From: Planctomycetota bacterium
GTDB taxonomy: Bacteria > Planctomycetota > Brocadiia > JAJRTI01
NCBI GenBank assembly: GCA_024278415.1
Contig: JAJRTI010000729.1
Location: 1 to 20,677, forward strand
Reading direction: 5' to 3'
DNA length: 20,677 bases
Shown: positions 1-6,867 of the stretch, piece after piece
How positions within the stretch are numbered: the stretch's first letter is position 1
How the letters are laid out: every line of letters starts with the position of its first letter
Program-made: the position numbers and the translations under genes
Notes under the pieces: model-generated
Databases searched by the model: none
What the model was told of the DNA's origin: nothing
The model's input: the letters and a program-made list of their open reading frames with translations, nothing else

Positions 1-1
1 A

Positions 2-31
2 GCCGTTGGCGACGACATCAACAATTGGTAA
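2..31 (+). CDS. C-terminal end of a GspG-type major pseudopilin (partial)
   Basis: The window opens inside a coding frame whose last nine residues read AVGDDINNW before TAA. The ending D-D-I-x-N-W is the classic C-terminus of the type II secretion major pseudopilin GspG, where the acidic residues belong to the calcium-binding loop. The next complete gene also ends in DDINNW and the one after it has VGDDIVAR, so this is very likely a third, upstream paralogue of the same operon. Only the tail is visible, so length, N-terminus and start cannot be judged. A TAATG stop/start overlap follows, but the frame it opens (31-351) runs through palindromic spacer and looks non-coding. Confidence 0.6.
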   Translation, partial: AVGDDINNW

Positions 32-78
32 TGCCCTCATCGCCGCGGCCCTGTGCCGCAGCGCATGCCTCTGGCAGT

Positions 79-307
79 GAATCCCAAGGGGATTCCGTCC
101 TCCAGCCCAGGTTTGCGTCCGCAGTCCGCTACCCTGGGACAAAATGCAGGCCGTGCGCCAACCCCAACGGGGTTGCGTCCGCGCGGCTCGCAGAGGCAAA
201 CCGACGCAACGCCGTTGGCGTTGTGCGGGCGACGGGGGGCTGGCCACCCAGGGTTGCGAGCTGCGCTCGCGAACCCTGGGCTCTAAGACGGAATCCCGTT
301 GGGATTC
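79..307. repeat. Array of short palindromes in the spacer between pseudopilin genes
   Basis: The 352-nt spacer between the partial GspG gene and the next pseudopilin holds no convincing gene but a row of inverted repeats. These are GAATCCC/GGGATTC (79-85, 89-95, loop AAG), CAACCCC/GGGGTTG (159-165, 169-175, loop AAC), CAACGCC/GGCGTTG (207-213, 217-223, loop GTT), a long hairpin with 14-bp arms and one bulged base (247-260 with 266-280) and GAATCCC/GGGATTC again (291-297, 301-307, loop GTT). Each arm is perfect over 7 bp or more, apart from the bulge, and most loops are 3 nt. The spacer lies inside a co-directional operon, so the hairpins would be transcribed and could affect RNA stability or differential expression; that role is inference. 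Confidence 0.8.
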
Positions 308-383
308 ACAGATCAAGGCTGGGAGCGACAAGCCAGCCTGAGGATTCCTGATACCCCATCCCACAACACTCGCCGATACAGAC

Positions 384-1235
384 ATGACGAAACTTGAAAC
401 AAAAAGGAAGGCCGACGGCTTCACGCTTGTGGAGATGCTGGTCGTGATTACCATCATCGCCCTTCTCGCGAGCGCATTCCTGCCAGCCGTGAAGCTTGCT
501 CTCCGCCGGGCCGGCAGGGCCACTACGAAGAACACCATCTCCGGCCTCGATACCGCTATCACCATGTTCCGCCGCGACTGGGGCACGTACCCTCCCCATT
601 CCTATGGCGTGAGCGACCCGACCATCAACTTCCCGGACACGACCGTGGCTATCCCGCGGAACGACGCTTTCAAGTTCTGTGACTCGGCGACCGACAAGAC
701 CTACAAGGGCCGCGTGCTCATGTTCTTCTTGAGTTCGCGGTTCGAACTCAACGGCAAAACCTACGGGCCCTACTTCTCGCCAAAGGAGAAGCAGATGGAC
801 AGGGCCGACACGACCATGCTCAATGCGTTTGGCGGTACCGGAGACATCACGAAGCTCAAGATCACACTGTGGAACGGGGATGATTGGAAACACACGACGG
901 CGCTCATGGATCAAGATGCCAACGGTAAGCTTGTGCTTCTGGACGGCTTCGACAACCCCTACTTCTACTACAGTAACGTATGGGCGAAGAAGCAGGACAC
1001 AAGTGCGGTCATAGTGCCTCATCGCCCCTTCGAATATGTGATCTTCTCCACCGGGCAGGATGGCAAGAGCGCTTGGAACGATCACAAGGACAATGACAAC
1101 GACGGCGTCCCGGCGCCAGGCGGTGATGATGATTTAGACCCCGACGAGAGACTGAGGGTCAACAGCAGCGGCCGCTACCTGGATGCATGCGGCAAGCAAG
1201 TAGGCCAACTCCACGATGATATCAACAACTGGTAA
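384..1235 (+). CDS. GspG-like pseudopilin with expanded acidic calcium loop
   Basis: A secreted/inner-membrane pseudopilin of 283 residues. The type III prepilin signal is DG|FTLVEML, with cleavage after Gly12 and the conserved Glu at mature position +5 (residue 17), followed by a hydrophobic helix to about residue 36. The middle has the GspG-like pattern of a helical spine and WGTYP (residues 66-70). The C-terminus reads FSTGQDGKSAWN, then an acidic insert with D-N-D-N-D-G (about 233-254), then DDINNW at the end. In ordinary GspG (about 140 residues) the calcium loop connects directly to this ending, so the protein is about twice the usual size and the loop is enlarged. No strong Shine-Dalgarno is visible before the ATG. 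The stop overlaps the next gene by 20 nt, which suggests coupled translation. The exact role, major or minor subunit, is unknown. Confidence 0.85.
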   Translation: MTKLETKRKADGFTLVEMLVVITIIALLASAFLPAVKLALRRAGRATTKNTISGLDTAITMFRRDWGTYPPHSYGVSDPTINFPDTTVAIPRNDAFKFCDSATDKTYKGRVLMFFLSSRFELNGKTYGPYFSPKEKQMDRADTTMLNAFGGTGDITKLKITLWNGDDWKHTTALMDQDANGKLVLLDGFDNPYFYYSNVWAKKQDTSAVIVPHRPFEYVIFSTGQDGKSAWNDHKDNDNDGVPAPGGDDDLDPDERLRVNSSGRYLDACGKQVGQLHDDINNW

Positions 1236-1854
1236 GAGCGCCCGCTCCACGGCTGCCGGGTTCACCATGATCGAACTCATGGTGGTCATAGGCATCATTG
1301 CCCTGCTCATGTCCGCGATTATCGTGGGCGTGCAAGGGGTGCGCAAGCGCGCCATGAAATCCGCGGTCAAGGGCCAATTGAGCAAGATCGAACTCAAGAT
1401 CGAACAGTACAAGCAGAAGTACGGCAAGTATCCCGATGGCTCCCGGTGCCCCTCGATGTACGCCCCGGCCTTGTTCAACCTGATGACGGACGAGCAGCGG
1501 CTCTTCGCCATGCTCTTCCAGTCCAGCAGCGAATACACCCAGGAGGATATCAAGGAACAGCCCGTCCTGAACGCTTCGGGCTACCAAGTCGATGAAGCCG
1601 GCAACTACCCGCAGGTTGTGAGCGGCCCTGCAATCGTGCCCGAACTCATCGATAAGTATGGCAACCGCATCGGCTTCCACATCACCCGCACCAGCTATTT
1701 CATCTACTCTCTGGGTGATGACGGAGTGACCGCATTCAACGATGGGTTGGACAATGACGGCGATGGCGATATCGACTTGAACTCCGATGGCACCATGGAC
1801 GAGGAATCGACCGCGTTAGACGGCAAGGTTGGCGACGACATCGTCGCCAGGTAA
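1216..1854 (+). CDS. Second GspG-like pseudopilin with D-rich calcium loop
   Basis: A 212-residue pseudopilin. The signal AAG|FTMIELM is cut after Gly15, with Glu20 at +5, followed by a hydrophobic segment to about residue 39. A charged helical spine follows (about 40-70) with QYKQKYGKYP, the same K-Y-P position seen in GspG. The C-terminal part, YSLGDDG (164-170), matches the GspG calcium-loop lead-in. It is followed by the acidic stretch GLDNDGDGDIDLNSDG (177-192) and the ending VGDDIVAR, a variant of the DDINNW tail. Its ATG lies inside the codons for the DDINNW tail of the preceding gene, so translation is probably coupled. It is likely a paralogue of that gene, with a pseudopilus-subunit role. 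Function beyond the fold is not known. Confidence 0.85.
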   Translation: MISTTGKSARSTAAGFTMIELMVVIGIIALLMSAIIVGVQGVRKRAMKSAVKGQLSKIELKIEQYKQKYGKYPDGSRCPSMYAPALFNLMTDEQRLFAMLFQSSSEYTQEDIKEQPVLNASGYQVDEAGNYPQVVSGPAIVPELIDKYGNRIGFHITRTSYFIYSLGDDGVTAFNDGLDNDGDGDIDLNSDGTMDEESTALDGKVGDDIVAR

Positions 1855-1857
1855 CTC

Positions 1858-2397
1858 ATGCACACTTCCCGACAGCACAATCTGGGCTTCACCCTGATCG
1901 AAATGCTCGTGGTGATCGCTGTCGTGATCATCGTGGCGAGCGTCACGATCCCCATGATGGCGCCGTTTTTCAAGGGCCAATCCCTCAGTGCCGGCTCGCG
2001 TACGGTCCAGGCCATGCTCTTCCACGCGCGCAGCGAGGCCATCAGCAAGCGCACCCTCGCCGGGGTGTACCTCTACCGGCAAGAGCATCCTGCGGGAATC
2101 CACAAAAGCGGCGAACTCGTCGTGTGCTACGACTCGGACAAGGACGGCCTTCTCGACGAAGCGCTCGGAGCGCCGGCATTCGTCCCTGAAGGCGTCTCCA
2201 TCAGCATTACCGTCAGCAGCTATGTGCCTATGCCAGCGTACGCCGCAGACGGCACGCTGTCGAGTTGCGATGGCATCGTCTTGGTATACCAGCCCAACGG
2301 ATTGGTCCAGCCCGGCTATACGGGCCTGAAGCTCGCAGTCGAGGACATGCAGGGCGGATCAACCACCATCACCGTCCCAGGCTACATGGGCAGGTGA
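1858..2397 (+). CDS. GspH/FimT-like minor pseudopilin
   Basis: A 179-residue minor pseudopilin. The prepilin signal NLG|FTLIEML is cut after Gly10, with Glu15 at +5 and a hydrophobic helix to about residue 36. The following SAGSRTVQAMLFHARSEAIS segment (about 44-63) is the typical GspH/FimT pattern of a helical spine with an A-R-S-E-A motif, and a beta-rich C-terminal half follows. Residues 92-101 (DSDKDGLLDE) form an EF-hand-like D-x-D-x-D-G-x-x-D-E loop, which is not a standard GspH feature. The gene starts 3 nt after the previous stop and ends 5 nt before the next start. GspH normally sits near the tip of the pseudopilus, so this is a tip or initiation subunit by family analogy. Confidence 0.82.
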   Translation: MHTSRQHNLGFTLIEMLVVIAVVIIVASVTIPMMAPFFKGQSLSAGSRTVQAMLFHARSEAISKRTLAGVYLYRQEHPAGIHKSGELVVCYDSDKDGLLDEALGAPAFVPEGVSISITVSSYVPMPAYAADGTLSSCDGIVLVYQPNGLVQPGYTGLKLAVEDMQGGSTTITVPGYMGR

Positions 2398-2402
2398 GCC
2401 TT

Positions 2403-3158
2403 ATGAACCCCACCAAACACAACGCCGCACGCGGACGTGGCTGCGTCGATTCAGACGCGGGCTTCACCATCACCGAAGTCCTCATCGCCGTGTTCGTGCT
2501 CGCCATCGGCCTCATCGGCGTCATCTCCGTCTTCCCAGTTGGCATCAAGGCCACTCGAAGCACGCTCGACAGCTCCTCGGCTGCGGCCGCGGTCAACACG
2601 GCCGTCGCCACGCTTCAGTACCAACTCGACAGCAGCGACCACACCCCTATTGAGGCCTATGAGGGCGGCAGCAACCCCCTCACGCTCTTCCCCGACTTCG
2701 GCAACGCAGCCACCGTTGGGCTCGACACGTACCCCATCCTCAGCGTGTACGACAGCAACGGCGCGGTGGAAGGCGACAAGGCGCGGTGGAACGCCGTCCT
2801 GAGCGCGGCGCCCGTAGCCAGTGGGACCGCCGGCCGGCTCGTGTTGGCCCAGATTGCTTTTTTCCGCAACGCCGCGGCGCCCCAATCCGATGGCAATGGC
2901 GCCAACACGGTCGCGTTCACCAGCGGCTCTGCGACGCTCACGTTTTCCCAGTATGTCCCCATCGGCCTGTCCGCGGGTTGCTACATCCGCCGCCGTGACG
3001 GTGGTGCGGCCGCCATGTCTACGTGGTACTTGATTGACTCGGTAAACAAAGCCAACAAACAGGTCACGTTGAGCAAGCCGTACGGGTTTGCCAGCGCCTC
3101 TGCCGCCAAGTACGTGTTCACCGAATACCTTTTCGAGACGGTTCTGACCGTTCGATAG
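2403..3158 (+). CDS. GspI/PilV-like minor pseudopilin
   Basis: A 251-residue prepilin-type protein. The cleavage motif DAG|FTITEVLIAV is cut after Gly20 with Glu25 at +5, and the helix continues through VLAIGLIGVISVFPVGIKAT, the usual start of PilV/GspI-type proteins. The rest is poorly conserved and Ser/Ala/Thr-rich, with probable beta strands. I chose the ATG at 2403 rather than an in-frame ATG at 2265 because the upstream one lies inside the preceding gene and would put about 60 residues before the signal. An AGGTGA stretch lies a few nt before it. The gene is 5 nt downstream of its neighbour and 3 nt upstream of the next, firmly inside the operon. Unlike its partners it has no D-x-D-x-D-G loop. 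Confidence 0.82.
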   Translation: MNPTKHNAARGRGCVDSDAGFTITEVLIAVFVLAIGLIGVISVFPVGIKATRSTLDSSSAAAAVNTAVATLQYQLDSSDHTPIEAYEGGSNPLTLFPDFGNAATVGLDTYPILSVYDSNGAVEGDKARWNAVLSAAPVASGTAGRLVLAQIAFFRNAAAPQSDGNGANTVAFTSGSATLTFSQYVPIGLSAGCYIRRRDGGAAAMSTWYLIDSVNKANKQVTLSKPYGFASASAAKYVFTEYLFETVLTVR

Positions 3159-3161
3159 CCC

Positions 3162-3917
3162 ATGCTGCCCACCCTGACAACGCGCGCTCGGTCCCTGGCG
3201 CAACGCCGTTTCGGCGGGGGCTCCCGGCAGGCCTTCACGCTTGTCGAGCTGCTCATCGCCGTGGCGCTTGGCAGCATCATCCTCATGATGATCGCCAAGA
3301 TCTTCTCGGGCGCGAGCCGTGTTTTTACCACGTCCGGCCAGCAAACCCAGGCGTACAACGGCGTGCGCGTCGTGTTCGATATTATGCAGGAGCAGTTGGA
3401 GTCGATTGTCCCACAATGGTACGACGGCTCCGGACCCAAGCCCAGTGTGGTGAATGTGCTTTGGGGTCTCAAGAGCGATGGCACGGACGGGGGCGTGAAC
3501 TATAAACTCCGCATTCGCTACTATGATCCCAATAAGGATCTGTCCGGCAACGTGACTGGCCTGTCGATTGTCGAGTACAGTTACGACGCCACCAACAAGA
3601 AACTCATGTGGCGCTTCCATCCCAACCCCGCGGCAGTGCAGCCGCCTTGGAACTTCACCTCTGCTACGAACCGAACGGCCATCGTTGAGAACGTGAGCGC
3701 ATTCCAAGTGGAATACCAAAACGCCTACCGCAACGCCCCGGCCAACTGGATCACAACTTGGCCTGACAACCCCGAGTACGCGAACCATCTGCCCTTGGCG
3801 GTGAAGGTCAGCATCGAAGTCAAGGGTGTGTCCGAGGGCGCCAACGAGGAGCCCAAAACGCTGCGCTTCGTGCGTGTCATCCAGTTGCCCACAGGGCTTA
3901 TTCAGCAGAAGCCATGA
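3162..3917 (+). CDS. GspJ/PilW-like minor pseudopilin
   Basis: A 251-residue prepilin-type protein with the signal SRQA|FTLVELLIAV. The residue before the predicted cut is Ala24 instead of Gly, which prepilin peptidases of some systems tolerate, and Glu29 is at +5. The hydrophobic helix runs to about residue 49. The segment QAYNGVRVVFDIMQEQLESI (63-82) matches the GspJ pattern of a spine helix, and a beta-rich domain follows with YRNAPANWITTWPD and the late segment LPLAVKVSIEV, both typical of GspJ. GspJ forms the GspI-J-K tip complex in type II secretion, and here the I-like, J-like and K-like genes are adjacent and in the standard order. The last 4 nt overlap the K-like gene (ATGA). Confidence 0.82.
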   Translation: MLPTLTTRARSLAQRRFGGGSRQAFTLVELLIAVALGSIILMMIAKIFSGASRVFTTSGQQTQAYNGVRVVFDIMQEQLESIVPQWYDGSGPKPSVVNVLWGLKSDGTDGGVNYKLRIRYYDPNKDLSGNVTGLSIVEYSYDATNKKLMWRFHPNPAAVQPPWNFTSATNRTAIVENVSAFQVEYQNAYRNAPANWITTWPDNPEYANHLPLAVKVSIEVKGVSEGANEEPKTLRFVRVIQLPTGLIQQKP

Positions 3918-6730
3918 TCAAGTCTGCTAAACAATCCGAACGAGCATCCGTGCTCATCGTCGCGGTGGGCGTGCTGGTCGCGCTCACGCTCATGGCGGTC
4001 ACCTTCGCCACGCTCATGCGCCTCGACATGGCCGCCAGCACGAACATGGACGAGGTGCTCACCTGCCGGCTGATAGCGCGCGGCGGGCTCGAATACGCCC
4101 AGTACATCCTCTGGCGAGACATGTACGGCACTGATGAGATTCCGTACAGCGCGGATGAGGGGGCGCAAACCACAGGCGCTGCACCTTATGTTATAGATTG
4201 GAACGACGAGAATTTCGATTCCTATTGGGAAGAGTGGATGCCCGGAGGCGGGTTGTTCAGTGTCTTTGGGACGGGCGAATACGCTCGCGGCAAGGGGCGG
4301 CCCGAACCCGGCTACAACGACGTGGATAATGACGGGCTTCAAGACTCCGGATCTTCGATCCCCGGTTATACCGGCTATATGGGCTATGATTCCAAGTGGC
4401 TTGACTGGCCGATCGATTTGCCCAATGGCCGGAAAGCCCAGGTCGCCATCCTGATCAAGGATTTCGGAGCGGGCCGGCTCAATATCAACTACAGTTGCAA
4501 CAACGACGGCGCGACGACCAACACGTACGCCTATACGAACCCGCGCTACGCCACGGCTATTACGGGCACGGCTTTCGGCGGCATACCTAACCTGGATCCT
4601 TTGGCGCTCAAACAAATCGTGCGCGCACGCTATGGCGGCGACGACCTGGCCAACGACTCCAGCGGCGCCACCACGAAGTCGTGGGCCTTCCTGCCTTACA
4701 ACCCTCAGGGCGACAGCCCCTCCACTCAGGACAACCCCTTCGGTGCGTTTGACGCGGCCGAGCTGATTTGGGGCACACAGGCCAAGTCTCGCCTCGAGGC
4801 CGCGATGGCGGCCGGCGGCTATCCCTGCACATCCCTCACGGCCCAATGCCTAACCCCTTGGTCGGCCGACACCATGTGGCCGCCCTACGACCGGGCGACC
4901 CGCTATCGCAAGAGCGTCAACACCCTCACCGCAAGCCAACTCCAGGCGCTCGGCAATACAGCAGTCTACAGTTGGTGGGACGATGCTAAGATCTGCGACG
5001 GCGACAACACGAAGTGGGCCCAGTTCGTCGTGAACTTAGTGGACTACCGCGATGCGGACGCCAACATCACCGAACTCTCCGTCGGCGGCTCGACCTATTA
5101 CGGCATCGAACCGCACCCCTATATTACGGAACTCTATTCCGCGAGCGGCGGAGTGGGCACTGCGTCGAACGAGGTCTATCGTATCGAGTTGTTCAATCCT
5201 TTTGGCCATGCCATCACGCTCAGCGACTTTGCGCTGAGCTTCGAGTTCAAGTTCAACTTCGAGCAAGACGCGGCCACCACGACCGACTCGCCCATCGCCC
5301 GCACGTTGCAGGGTACGGTCGACCTCTCTTCGCTGACCACGCCCATTCCGCCGGGAGGGTATCTCACGCTGGGAAACAACAAGACCAACGGCGATGTTGG
5401 CGACGCGGCCGATGTCAATCTCGACGGCAAGGTGACTTGGACGATCACCCCTCCGAGAAGCTCGGTCATCGACACCGGATCCGAACTCATGACGTCCCGA
5501 ACCGATTTCACGGGCAACAAGTTCAAGCTCTACTTCGATGATTGCCAAGTCGTGTTGAAGCGCTCATCCGCGCCGCAAGTAGTCGTTGACCAGGCGAAGC
5601 AAGGCATTGTGCCCGACCAGACGCACACCTATGGCGGCGCACTCGCGGACCCCACCTGGACCACCAACGTGAGCATGCAGCGAGAGCGTTACAACATCGA
5701 GGAGACGGCCAACTGGAAGAACGAGGGCACGAACGACTCCATGGGGGACGAGTACCCCAATGCACAGCCGACAATCAAGCTCTCTGTGGCCCAAGGCGAG
5801 ATCTACACCCTCGGCCAGTTCGCCGATATCATGATTTGGCCGGGGTACGACTTGCTGAAGTCCTACACCGAGAACGCCGCGGACTCGTCGGACTCCTCCT
5901 GGGGAGACGCGTGCAAGGAAGCAGACAAGCCCAACCCCGACCAAGCTAAGCTGAACGCTGTATTCTTCAATCCATGGAAAGCCATGAGCCTGTGGCCATT
6001 CTTTGAGACCTTCACCACGGAAGACCCACGTGGGAACGGCCGTGACGACGATGGCGATGGAGTGAAGGATTCGAATGATGACCTGGGCATATCGACTGAT
6101 GTGGGCGGCCCGGAAATCCAATTGCCGGGACGCATCAATATCAACACGGCACCCGCCAACGTGCTCGCCCATTTGCCGGCGTATTGGAACGACTCGACCG
6201 AGACGCGGGAGACGCTGGGTGAACTCATGGGTGGCGCCGTGACCTTGGCGGCCGCGATCGTCGCTGAACGGGAAAGCCAAGGACCCTTCCGGGGAATATC
6301 GGACTTGAGACTCGTTTCGGGCATGAACCAGATGGGTAGCGATGGCCAGGACAATGACCGCGATGGAATCAGAGACGACGAACGCGAGATGGCTCTCATC
6401 ATCAGGAACATAGCGAACCTCATCACCGTGCGCTCCAACGTGTTCGCCGTGTACGTGACTGCCCGTATCATCGATGACCCCGCGACCGATGGCCGCGACA
6501 ACGACGGCGATGGCACCATCGATGAGGCGGGAGAGGCCGCGAAGGATCTGAACCACGATGGCATTGATAATGACGGCGACGGGGCGGTCGATGAAAAGGA
6601 CGAGGCCGACGACTGCTACGACGTGGTTGCCCGCCAGCGGCTCGTGGCCGTCGTCGATCGCTCCACCAAGCCCATCACCGTGCGTTTCTTCCGGTGGGCC
6701 AATGACTCGTGGGAAACGTGGCAGCAGTAG
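3914..6730 (+). CDS. Giant GspK-like tip pseudopilin with multiple calcium-type loops
   Basis: A 938-residue GspK-like protein, roughly three times the usual size (about 300-350). The N-terminus SERASVLIVAVGVLVALTLM gives one membrane helix and lacks the Glu at +5, as GspK does. RGGLEYAQYIL (56-66) is the family pattern of the spine helix. Near residue 738 lies GRININTAPANVL, the GspK helix-hairpin-helix/SAM-like signature. Acidic loops of D-x-D-x-D-G type occur at about 135-143, 709-722, 810-823, 860-871 and 882-893; a dockerin-like DVNLDGKV lies near 500. The extra length is mainly a large insert between the first spine helix and the SAM-like region. The gene follows the I- and J-like genes with a 4-nt overlap, so it should cap the pseudopilus. 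What the insert does, perhaps substrate or surface binding, is unknown. Confidence 0.85.
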   Translation: MIKSAKQSERASVLIVAVGVLVALTLMAVTFATLMRLDMAASTNMDEVLTCRLIARGGLEYAQYILWRDMYGTDEIPYSADEGAQTTGAAPYVIDWNDENFDSYWEEWMPGGGLFSVFGTGEYARGKGRPEPGYNDVDNDGLQDSGSSIPGYTGYMGYDSKWLDWPIDLPNGRKAQVAILIKDFGAGRLNINYSCNNDGATTNTYAYTNPRYATAITGTAFGGIPNLDPLALKQIVRARYGGDDLANDSSGATTKSWAFLPYNPQGDSPSTQDNPFGAFDAAELIWGTQAKSRLEAAMAAGGYPCTSLTAQCLTPWSADTMWPPYDRATRYRKSVNTLTASQLQALGNTAVYSWWDDAKICDGDNTKWAQFVVNLVDYRDADANITELSVGGSTYYGIEPHPYITELYSASGGVGTASNEVYRIELFNPFGHAITLSDFALSFEFKFNFEQDAATTTDSPIARTLQGTVDLSSLTTPIPPGGYLTLGNNKTNGDVGDAADVNLDGKVTWTITPPRSSVIDTGSELMTSRTDFTGNKFKLYFDDCQVVLKRSSAPQVVVDQAKQGIVPDQTHTYGGALADPTWTTNVSMQRERYNIEETANWKNEGTNDSMGDEYPNAQPTIKLSVAQGEIYTLGQFADIMIWPGYDLLKSYTENAADSSDSSWGDACKEADKPNPDQAKLNAVFFNPWKAMSLWPFFETFTTEDPRGNGRDDDGDGVKDSNDDLGISTDVGGPEIQLPGRININTAPANVLAHLPAYWNDSTETRETLGELMGGAVTLAAAIVAERESQGPFRGISDLRLVSGMNQMGSDGQDNDRDGIRDDEREMALIIRNIANLITVRSNVFAVYVTARIIDDPATDGRDNDGDGTIDEAGEAAKDLNHDGIDNDGDGAVDEKDEADDCYDVVARQRLVAVVDRSTKPITVRFFRWANDSWETWQQ

Positions 6731-6737
6731 GGGGGGA

Positions 6738-6763
6738 CCGGGTGGCAAGGTGAGGGGGTGAGG
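6738..6763. repeat. GGTGAGGN octamer tandem repeat
   Basis: About 20 nt after the gspK-like stop the sequence contains three successive GGTGAGG units separated by one base, ahead of a GC-rich stretch. The unit is about 8 nt long. It lies in the 137-nt spacer before hisD and nothing suggests a gene. It resembles the other short tandem repeats in this window in position and style but with a different unit. No function is implied. Confidence 0.6.
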
Positions 6764-6808
6764 AGGTGAGGCGCCTGCCAAAGCCGTTCGCAACGTCCGC
6801 CCCCGGCT

Positions 6809-6817
6809 TGATATAAT
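6809..6817 (+). promoter_or_regulatory. Extended -10 promoter element before hisD
   Basis: TGATATAAT is a perfect TGnTATAAT extended -10, 51 nt before the hisD ATG. A -35 match is weak (TTCGCA, 19 nt upstream of the hexamer), as is common for extended -10 promoters. The transcript would begin near 6824, inside the heptamer repeat. Confidence 0.45.
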
Positions 6818-6823
6818 GCTCCG

Positions 6824-6867
6824 CCTCACGTTTTACGTTTTACGTCTTTACGCAATACGCCCCCCCC
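6824..6867. repeat. Degenerate NNNTACG heptamer repeat followed by C8 tract
   Basis: Five units, CCTCACG, TTTTACG, TTTTACG, TCTTTACG and CAATACG, follow one another, with period 7 except for one 8-mer. They are followed by eight C residues (6860-6867) directly against the hisD ATG. There is therefore no Shine-Dalgarno sequence. The same TACGCA-like word recurs at 13305-13325. Confidence 0.7.

Noticed and set aside
79..307. CRISPR array
   Set aside because: The repeated words differ from unit to unit and are palindromes without constant spacers, and no cas gene is near.
31..351. Open frame of about 107 residues coupled by TAATG to the GspG-type tail
   Set aside because: It runs through the palindrome array, and its peptide is the translation of the palindromic words (NPNGV, RNAVGV, RNPVG). 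It has no family pattern.
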